A stretch of 5,453 nt of DNA from Kiritimatiellales bacterium (GTDB lineage: Bacteria; Verrucomicrobiota; Kiritimatiellia; Kiritimatiellales; Tichowtungiaceae). Location: positions 1 to 5,453 of the forward strand of contig JAQUXG010000136.1 in assembly GCA_028692515.1 (NCBI GenBank), given 5' to 3'. The notes under the pieces were generated by a model. It searched no databases. It worked only from the letters and a program-made list of their open reading frames with translations, and was not told the origin of the DNA. This document shows positions 1 through 4,809 of the stretch, one piece after another. Position 1 is the first letter of the stretch, and every line of letters begins with the position of its first letter. A program made the translations under genes and the position numbers.

Positions 1-2
1 TG

Positions 3-473
3 ACGACGATTGAAACGGACGAAGGCCCCATCTGTATTATTTCGCTGGTTGGCCGTGTTTTTCTGAATCCTGTCGATTGCCCGTTCCGCGCCGCCGACCG
101 CTTAATCGGTATGGCACAGGCCAAAACCATTTTGGTCGATTTCCACGCCGAAGCGACCTCGGAGAAGATCGCGCTGGGCCGCTACCTCGACGGACGCGTC
201 ACAGCGGTGCTCGGGACACACACGCACGTTCAGACCTCGGACGAAACCCTCCTGCCGAACGGCACGGCCTACATCACCGACCTCGGTATGACCGGGCCGA
301 AAGATTCGGTGATCGGTCGCGAAGTGGAACCGGTTATTCAGCGTTTTATCACCGGCATGCCACAGAAGTTTGATACATCAAATAAAGATCCGGCGCTCGA
401 AGGGGTCATTCTGGATATCGACATCAAAACCGGCAAAGCCCGCTCGATTGAACGAATCCGCGAAAGAAGCTGA
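3..473 (+). CDS. ymdB: YmdB-family metallophosphoesterase, C-terminal part (5' end outside window)
   Basis: This is the last 156 codons of a gene that starts before the window. The family is about 260-270 residues long, so roughly 60 percent is visible. Family members are dinuclear-metal phosphoesterases; Bacillus subtilis YmdB hydrolyses 2',3'-cyclic nucleotides and affects biofilm and motility decisions. Visible family motifs are GRVF followed by [18 protein letters not shown] with a metal-ligand His at 144-146, and GTHTHVQT with two metal-ligand His codons at 219-221 and 225-227. These correspond to the three C-terminal histidine ligands known in the family. The segment [15 protein letters not shown] is also typical. 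No metal ligand in the visible part is missing. The stop shares one base with the xseA start (TGATG), which points to coupled translation. The cellular role here is unknown; the family call is firm. Confidence 0.93.
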   Translation, partial: TTIETDEGPICIISLVGRVFLNPVDCPFRAADRLIGMAQAKTILVDFHAEATSEKIALGRYLDGRVTAVLGTHTHVQTSDETLLPNGTAYITDLGMTGPKDSVIGREVEPVIQRFITGMPQKFDTSNKDPALEGVILDIDIKTGKARSIERIRERS

Positions 474-1738
474 TGGACGAAAAGCGTAAAATCTACAGCG
501 TGGCCGAGCTTAACCGCACGGCGCGTTTTACGCTGGAAAACGGCATCGGCGAAGTCTGGGTTGAAGGCGAAATCTCGCGCATGACGCGTCAGGCGAGCGG
601 TCACTGGTACTTCACGCTGAAAGACGAAGCGGCGGCGGTTTCGTGCGCGATGTTTAAACAAAACAATGCGGCGGTGATCTTCGCGCCGAAAGACGGCATG
701 AAGGTGCGCGTTCTTGGACAGGCCAGTCTGTATGAACCGCGCGGAAACTATCAGCTGATCGTCCGAAGCATGGAAGAGGCCGGAAAGGGTTCGCTTCAGG
801 AGCAGTTTGAAAAACTGAAAGCTAAACTGGCCGCCGAAGGCCTCTTCGACGCTTCGCGCAAAAAACCGTTACCGATGCTGCCGCGTAAAATCGGCGTGGT
901 GACCTCCCCGACCGGCGCGGCGGTGCGCGACATCATCAACGTACTGACGCGCCGTTTTCCAAACATTGGAATTCTGCTCGCGCCCGTCACGGTACAGGGC
1001 GACGGCGCGGCCAAAAGCGTTGCGGCGGCAATCGAATATTTTAATACGCGCGACGACATCGACCTGATGATCGTCGGACGCGGCGGCGGGAGCATCGAAG
1101 ACCTTTGGGCGTTCAACGAGGAAGTCGTCGCCCGTGCCATCGCCGCTTCGGAGATTCCGATTATCTCGGCGGTCGGACACGAAATTGATTTTACGATCAG
1201 TGATTTTGTTGCCGATGTTCGCGCCCCCACCCCGTCGGCCGCCGCCGAGCTGGCCGTGCCGGTGAAGGCCGAACTTGAAAATCAAGTTGCGCGATTGTCC
1301 GCGCGGTTCGGCGTATCGCTGCAGAACCGGGCGCTGGTTTTGCGCGAGCAGATTCCCGGCTTCCGTCAGGCCATGGTTCATGCTCTGAAAAACGAACTTC
1401 GTCAGCGGCAGCAGCAGATCGATGAAAACAGCCGGATGCTGGCGGAAACGCTACGCAATGCCGTCGCTGTTCAAAAACAACGATTGCCTGGTTTTCAGCA
1501 GACGATGACGCACCGGCTGGAGAGCGCGGTGACGGGACGGAAACAGAACGTGCGGCGGCTCGAAGTGCAGCTGCGCGCACTGAGTCCGCTGGCGGTGCTC
1601 GACCGCGGCTACAGTCTGACGCAGACGGCGGACGGCGTGGTGGTGCGCGATGCCGCTACTGTTAAAACAGGTGATCTGCTCAAAACCCGTTTTGCAAAAG
1701 GAACTGTTCGATCAGAAGTCAAAAAGAAGGAGGCATGA
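473..1738 (+). CDS. xseA: Exodeoxyribonuclease VII large subunit
   Basis: This is the catalytic subunit of exonuclease VII, a cytoplasmic, metal-independent nuclease that degrades single-stranded DNA from both ends into oligonucleotides during repair. It has 421 residues; Escherichia coli XseA has 456. An N-terminal OB-fold (about 5-100, with VWVEGEIS and SGHWYFTLKD) binds single-stranded DNA. The catalytic domain follows (about 130-265), with GVVTSPTGAAVRD, VGRGGGSIEDLW and AVGHEIDFTISDFVADVRAPTPSAAAELA. D153, R203, H236 and D239 match the E. coli residues D155, R205, H238 and D241 that mutation work marked as critical. Residues 265-368 are a long helical region with an internal repeat, ending in the family signature LSPLAVLDRGYSL (370-382) and a short C-terminal beta element. 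The ribosome binding site is weak (AAAGAAG just upstream), so translation probably depends on coupling to the preceding gene. The stop overlaps an ATG at 1735. Confidence 0.98.
   Translation: MDEKRKIYSVAELNRTARFTLENGIGEVWVEGEISRMTRQASGHWYFTLKDEAAAVSCAMFKQNNAAVIFAPKDGMKVRVLGQASLYEPRGNYQLIVRSMEEAGKGSLQEQFEKLKAKLAAEGLFDASRKKPLPMLPRKIGVVTSPTGAAVRDIINVLTRRFPNIGILLAPVTVQGDGAAKSVAAAIEYFNTRDDIDLMIVGRGGGSIEDLWAFNEEVVARAIAASEIPIISAVGHEIDFTISDFVADVRAPTPSAAAELAVPVKAELENQVARLSARFGVSLQNRALVLREQIPGFRQAMVHALKNELRQRQQQIDENSRMLAETLRNAVAVQKQRLPGFQQTMTHRLESAVTGRKQNVRRLEVQLRALSPLAVLDRGYSLTQTADGVVVRDAATVKTGDLLKTRFAKGTVRSEVKKKEA
957..971. repeat. Palindrome core inside xseA, copy E
   Basis: TTCCAA-ACA-TTGGAA, identical over 15 bases to copy D, lies within codons 162-167 of xseA and encodes FPNIGI. 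The reading frame is intact and a Phe-Pro pair is common at this point in XseA proteins. It may therefore be a chance match kept by the protein sequence rather than a member of the intergenic family. Confidence 0.4.
1727..1733 (+). promoter_or_regulatory. Ribosome binding site that decides the xseB start
   Basis: AAGGAGG is an almost ideal Shine-Dalgarno sequence inside the 3' end of xseA. It lies only 1 base before the ATG at 1735 but 7 bases before the ATG at 1741. Normal spacing therefore favours the second ATG as the main xseB start. Confidence 0.85.
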
Positions 1739-1740
1739 TT

Positions 1741-1971
1741 ATGGCCGAAAAAACTGTCGATTTTGAAAAATCACTTGAACGACTCGAAGCAATTGTCGAG
1801 GAGATGGAAAGCGGCGATCTTTCGCTCGAACAGATGATTAAGCATTTCGAGGAAGGCTCGAAGCTGGTGGCGCTCTGCTCCGGCAAACTGAATGAGGTGG
1901 AGCAGAAGATTGAGAAGCTGGTGAAAAAAGGCGGCGCGCTGACGGAAGAGCCGTTTGAAGCAAAAGAATAG
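1741..1971 (+). CDS. xseB: Exodeoxyribonuclease VII small subunit
   Basis: This 76-residue accessory subunit of exonuclease VII binds the helical part of XseA in several copies. The sequence is typical throughout: an N-terminal FEKSLERLEAIVEEMESGDLSLEQMIKHFEEG two-helix core, then LNEVEQKIEKL. The length matches the family (about 75-85). The frame also opens at an ATG at 1735, inside the xseA stop, which would add Met-Ile. The start at 1741 is preferred because AAGGAGG at 1727-1733 is 7 bases away from it and only 1 base from the earlier ATG. It directly follows xseA, so both subunits should be made together. The stop codon forms part of the terminator stem that ends the operon. Confidence 0.96.
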   Translation: MAEKTVDFEKSLERLEAIVEEMESGDLSLEQMIKHFEEGSKLVALCSGKLNEVEQKIEKLVKKGGALTEEPFEAKE

Positions 1972-2003
1972 CCGCTCCGGAAAACCGGAGCGGCTGATTT
2001 TTT
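1970..2003 (+). terminator. Intrinsic terminator of the ymdB-xseA-xseB operon
   Basis: A perfect 11-base-pair, GC-rich stem (1970-1980 with 1985-1995; core GCCGCTCCGG) closes an AAAA loop. It is followed by GA and then six T residues (1998-2003). The stem begins inside the xseB TAG codon, so there is almost no 3' untranslated RNA. The same hairpin is symmetric on the other strand and could also slow transcription leaving the convergent CBS gene. On that side the bases after it are ATTCTTTT, so a terminator there would be weaker. The T tract is also the left arm of a palindrome repeat. Confidence 0.92.
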
Positions 2004-2019
2004 CCAAACCTTGGAAAAA
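1999..2019. repeat. Palindrome repeat, copy A (between convergent operons)
   Basis: This is a perfect palindrome with nine-base arms, TTTTTCCAA and its complement, around a three-base centre ACC. All 21 bases are identical to copy C at 4755-4775. It shares its left T arm with the xseB terminator and ends three bases from the stop codon of the minus-strand CBS gene. No protein is encoded here. Confidence 0.85.
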
Positions 2020-2022
2020 CAG

Positions 2023-2460
2023 TTACATGCCGGGGCCGGAGATGTAGCTTTCCAGATTTTTGATGAGAAAATCTTTTTCGTTGACCATGTACTTAACGAT
2101 GTCACCGATCGAGACAATCCCGACAACCTGATCGCCGTCCAGAACCGGCAGGTGGCGAATGTGCTTATCCGTCATCAGGTTCATACAGCTCTCAAGCGTT
2201 GTGTCCGCTTTCACGGTTGTGAGATCAGAGGACATGATTTCACTGACCTTGACTCCTTTTCCGCATTTGTCCTGCAGGTAGATTTTACGGATAAAATCGC
2301 GTTCAGAGAAAATTCCGACCAGCTGGTTGCCATCCATTACCAATGCGGTTCCGGCAGACTTTTCAGCCATTTTAGCGATGGCATCACGAACTCCGGTGTC
2401 AGGAGATACAGAAATGAGTTCTTTACCTTTTTTCTCAAGCAGTTTACCGACGTTGGCCAT
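2023..2460 (-). CDS. Small protein with two CBS domains (Bateman module)
   Basis: This 145-residue protein consists of almost nothing but a pair of CBS domains, about residues 5-63 and 73-128. Each ends in the typical strand-helix motif, GIFSERD at 49-55 and GIVSIGD at 114-120. The stretch TVKADTTLESCMNLMTDKHIRHLPVLD at 82-108 is a textbook second CBS domain. Such pairs usually bind adenine nucleotides (AMP, ATP or S-adenosylmethionine) and act as sensors for a partner. No catalytic, membrane or DNA-binding domain is present, so any effect must come through another protein. The start is supported by AAAGGA (2467-2472) six bases upstream. It lies downstream of dapA on the same strand, but a 100-base gap and a candidate promoter suggest it can be expressed separately. 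Its ligand and partner cannot be read from sequence. Confidence 0.92.
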   Translation of the reverse strand: MANVGKLLEKKGKELISVSPDTGVRDAIAKMAEKSAGTALVMDGNQLVGIFSERDFIRKIYLQDKCGKGVKVSEIMSSDLTTVKADTTLESCMNLMTDKHIRHLPVLDGDQVVGIVSIGDIVKYMVNEKDFLIKNLESYISGPGM

Positions 2461-2502
2461 GGATTGTCCTTTCTGTTAAATAAATCGCGGTTTACGCAGG
2501 TG

Positions 2503-2531
2503 ACTATAGCCAGATCGTTTCCCGTCAGCAA
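2503..2531 (-). promoter_or_regulatory. Candidate sigma-70-type promoter for the CBS gene
   Basis: Read on the minus strand, TTGCTG (2526-2531; 3 of 6 consensus bases) and TATAGT (2503-2508; 5 of 6) are separated by exactly 17 bases. Transcription would start near 2496, giving a leader of about 36 bases before the ATG at 2460. The -10 box and spacing are good, the -35 box is poor, and no data confirm it. Confidence 0.45.
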
Positions 2532-2560
2532 GCCTTCGAGAAAGCTTAGACTGAGTTTAT

Positions 2561-3427
2561 TTAAAGCAAGTCAACCGCCACCATCGCCTTGCGCAGAGCA
2601 GTGCTGTCGGCGGCACTCAGCTCGCAGAGCGGCAGTCGGTAGACCTCTTCAATCTTACCCAGCATCGCCAGCGCGGCCTTGACCGGGATCGGATTGGTGT
2701 CGATAAACATGGCACTGAACAGGCCGACGTATTTGTCGTGCAAATACTGCGCACCGTCCCACTGCCCTTCGAGTGCGGTATGGATCAACGATGCCACCAC
2801 ATCCGGCACCACGTTGGATGCCACGCTGATCACACCGATCGCGCCGTCACGCATCATTGGCAGTGCCAGTGCGTCGTCGCCGGAAAGGATTTCCAAATCG
2901 CAAACATCCAGCATCTGTTTTACGCGTTCGACTTTGCCTCCGGCTTCTTTGACAGCAATAATGTTCGGGTGAGTTGCCAGCCGCGCGACGGTTTCGATCG
3001 CAATTTCGCGGGCGCTACGTCCCGGTACGTTATAAAGAACCACCGGCAGGCCGATGTCTGCAACCATGGAAAAGTGGCGGTAGAGTCCTTCCTGATTGGG
3101 CTTGTTGTAATACGGTGTCACCTGCAGCGTGGCGTCCACACCCAGCTCCTTTGCCCGGCGGGTCAACTCGACGGCCTCAGAGGTGGAGTTGGCGCCCGTT
3201 CCGGCCGTCACCAGCGCACGGCCATGAACGGCGCGGACGGTTTCCTCAATCACCTTCATGTGCTCGTCGTTATTAAGCGTGGGCGATTCGCCGGTGGTGC
3301 CGACCGGCACGATGCCGTCGATCCCGTTTTCGATCTGAAAATCGATCAGCTCGCGATAGCGGATATAGTCCACCGATCCGTCTTTGTTGAACGGGGTGAC
3401 AATTGCGGTATGGGCTCCCTGTAACAT
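2561..3427 (-). CDS. dapA: 4-hydroxy-tetrahydrodipicolinate synthase
   Basis: This cytoplasmic aldolase-type enzyme condenses pyruvate with L-aspartate-4-semialdehyde, the first committed step of the diaminopimelate and lysine pathway. It has 288 residues against 292 in E. coli, and is a single TIM barrel. Visible active-site features are VGTTGES with T44 and T45, the YNVPGRS segment with Y132 and R137, the Schiff-base lysine K160 in IIAVKEAGG, and LSGDDALALP at 181-190. This full set separates it from other members of the N-acetylneuraminate lyase superfamily, such as KDG aldolases. AAGGAG (3434-3439), six bases before the ATG, supports the start. It follows lysA by 30 bases, so the two are probably one transcript. 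I see no terminator directly after it. Many homologues are inhibited by lysine; I cannot judge that here. Confidence 0.97.
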   Translation of the reverse strand: MLQGAHTAIVTPFNKDGSVDYIRYRELIDFQIENGIDGIVPVGTTGESPTLNNDEHMKVIEETVRAVHGRALVTAGTGANSTSEAVELTRRAKELGVDATLQVTPYYNKPNQEGLYRHFSMVADIGLPVVLYNVPGRSAREIAIETVARLATHPNIIAVKEAGGKVERVKQMLDVCDLEILSGDDALALPMMRDGAIGVISVASNVVPDVVASLIHTALEGQWDGAQYLHDKYVGLFSAMFIDTNPIPVKAALAMLGKIEEVYRLPLCELSAADSTALRKAMVAVDLL

Positions 3428-3457
3428 GGTGTTCTCCTTAAAGGCCGGAATTATGCC

Positions 3458-4711
3458 TTATACTTTAAAATTATTCAAACCTGCAAAATTGAGCGTGGCA
3501 AAATAGTCTTCAACGGTTTCAGCGCGGCGGATCTGGACGACCTCGCCGTTTTCACGCAGAAGCAACTCGGATGAGCGCAGCTTCCCGTTGTAGTTGAATC
3601 CCATCGCATGACCGTGCGCGCCGGCATCGTGAATGACGACCAGATCGCCGATATCCACCGGCGGCAGCGCGCGGTTGATGGCAAATTTGTCGTTGTTCTC
3701 GCAGAGCGATCCGGTTACGTCGCAGACAAAATCATGCGGCAGGTTTTCTTTACCGGGCACGGTAACGTGATGATAGGCGCCGTACATACCGGGCCGCATC
3801 AGATTGGTCATGCAGGAATCAAGGCCGACATACTGCTTATAGGTGTTCTTTTTGTGCAGAACACGGCTGACCAGCCAGCCGAACGGGCCGGTGACCATGC
3901 GCCCGCACTCCATGCGCACATCCAGCGAGGTGAATCCGGCCTTCTCGTACAAGGCGCGAATGCCGTCGCCGACCGTCTGCAGGTCAACCGGCTCCTGTTC
4001 CGGTTTGTAGGGGATACCGATGCCACCGCCGATGTTGATAAACTCAAACGTGATTCCCAGCTCAGCAGAAAGCTCTTTGATGAGATCAAACAGCAGGTGT
4101 GCGGTCTCGATAAAATATTTTGCATCGAGTTCGTTCGACGCAACCATGGTGTGCAGACCGAAACGCTTCACACCTTTGTCGCGCAGCATGCGGTAGCCCT
4201 CAAAAAGCTGCGGGCGGGTAAAGCCGTACTTGGCCTCTTCCGGATGACCGATGATGGCGTTTCCACCCTTCAGCGGGCCGGGATTGTAGCGACAGCAGAC
4301 CAATTCCGGCAAACCGATCTGTTCTTCCAGATAGTCGATATGCGTAATGTCGTCGAGATTGATGATTGCGCCGAGATCCACGGCCTTCTGATATTCAAAC
4401 GCCGGCGTGTCGTTGGAGGTGAAAATGATTTCTTCACCGGAAAGGCCGACGGATTCCGACAGAAGCAGTTCAGGAACCGACGAACAGTCTGCACCAAAGC
4501 CCTCGGATCTCAGAATTTTCATCAAGTACGGATTGGGAGCCGCCTTGACGGCAAAATATTCTTTGAAGCCGGGGTTCCAGGCAAAGGCGGCTTTCAGGGC
4601 GCGGGCGTTGGCTCGAATAGCGGCTTCGTCGTAGAGGTGGAACGGCGTCGGAAATTGTTTCGTCAGCTCTTCGAGCTGTTCACGGTTTAACGGGCATTTT
4701 TTCTGGGACAT
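3458..4711 (-). CDS. lysA: Diaminopimelate decarboxylase
   Basis: This PLP enzyme (fold type III) removes CO2 from meso-diaminopimelate to give L-lysine, the last step of the pathway. It has 417 residues. The PLP lysine is K56 in YFAVKAAPNP. Other landmarks are HTMVASNE with H187, the phosphate-binding INIGGGIGIPY near 226-235, ECGRMVTGPFG with E268 and R271, MRPGMYGAYHH with R306 and Y310, and SLCENNDKFA with C337 and E338, the residue pair that completes the neighbouring active site in the dimer. The common GAY motif reads DAGAHGHAMGFNYNG here, which I believe marks a known divergent subgroup. The frame stays open to an ATG at 4796-4798, but that would add 29 residues encoded only by palindrome repeats; the ATG at 4709-4711 has GGAG six bases upstream and is preferred. 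It probably forms an operon with dapA. Confidence 0.95.
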   Translation of the reverse strand: MSQKKCPLNREQLEELTKQFPTPFHLYDEAAIRANARALKAAFAWNPGFKEYFAVKAAPNPYLMKILRSEGFGADCSSVPELLLSESVGLSGEEIIFTSNDTPAFEYQKAVDLGAIINLDDITHIDYLEEQIGLPELVCCRYNPGPLKGGNAIIGHPEEAKYGFTRPQLFEGYRMLRDKGVKRFGLHTMVASNELDAKYFIETAHLLFDLIKELSAELGITFEFINIGGGIGIPYKPEQEPVDLQTVGDGIRALYEKAGFTSLDVRMECGRMVTGPFGWLVSRVLHKKNTYKQYVGLDSCMTNLMRPGMYGAYHHVTVPGKENLPHDFVCDVTGSLCENNDKFAINRALPPVDIGDLVVIHDAGAHGHAMGFNYNGKLRSSELLLRENGEVVQIRRAETVEDYFATLNFAGLNNFKV

Positions 4712-4717
4712 TATTTT

Positions 4718-4721
4718 CTCC
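4718..4721 (-). promoter_or_regulatory. Ribosome binding site that decides the lysA start
   Basis: On the minus strand GGAG stands six bases before the ATG at 4709-4711. This fixes the lysA start and excludes the longer in-frame start at 4796-4798. The site begins two bases after the end of palindrome copy B (counting the 18-base inverted-repeat arm), so RNA structure could affect its access. Confidence 0.8.
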
Positions 4722-4723
4722 GG

Positions 4724-4741
4724 TTTTCCAAGGTTTGGAAA
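4724..4741. repeat. Palindrome repeat, copy B (next to the lysA ribosome binding site)
   Basis: The core is TTTCCAA-GGT-TTGGAAA (4725-4741), with perfect seven-base arms. The centre GGT is the complement of the ACC centre in copies A and C, so copy B lies in the opposite orientation. Taken from 4724, its 18 bases are an exact reverse complement of 4757-4774 in copy C. Confidence 0.85.
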
Positions 4742-4754
4742 TGTAACGGACACC

Positions 4755-4775
4755 TTTTTCCAAACCTTGGAAAAA
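4755..4775. repeat. Palindrome repeat, copy C
   Basis: This copy has nine-base perfect arms around ACC and is identical over 21 bases to copy A, about 2.7 kb away. It lies in the 98-base gap between the ATP-grasp gene and lysA. With copy B it can form a perfect 18-base-pair stem with a 15-base loop (4742-4756). Confidence 0.85.
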
Positions 4776-4788
4776 ATGAAGCAAAAAC

Positions 4789-4803
4789 TTCCAAACATTG
4801 GAA
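4789..4803. repeat. Palindrome repeat, copy D (after the ATP-grasp gene)
   Basis: TTCCAA-ACA-TTGGAA has six-base arms and a different centre from copies A-C. It begins six bases after the stop codon of the ATP-grasp gene. Read on the minus strand, the small stem is followed by GTTTTT, so it could act as a weak terminator for that gene. The 15 bases are identical to a stretch inside xseA at 957-971. Confidence 0.75.
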
Positions 4804-4809
4804 AAAGGC

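Noticed and set aside
2530..2547. A hairpin after dapA as a possible terminator
   Set aside because: On the minus strand AAGCTTT can pair with AAGGCTT (seven pairs, one G-U), but GCTGACGGG follows rather than a T tract, and the hairpin overlaps the candidate -35 box of the CBS gene.
2011..2682. A 223-codon open frame on the plus strand opposite the CBS gene
   Set aside because: It is antisense to the CBS gene and the end of dapA, starts inside palindrome copy A and has no ribosome binding site or recognisable domain.
3608..4690. A 360-codon open frame on the plus strand, opposite lysA
   Set aside because: It lies entirely antisense to a complete, well-conserved lysA gene, and its translation shows no recognisable family motif.
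4724..4803. CRISPR-like array of the three clustered palindromes
   Set aside because: The copies differ in orientation, centre and arm length, the spacers are about 13-15 bases, and there is no cas gene.
4712..4809. Lysine riboswitch or promoter before lysA
   Set aside because: The gap is 98 bases, too short for a lysine riboswitch, and is nearly all palindrome repeats. The best -10-like box (TACATT on the minus strand) has no -35 box at a workable distance.
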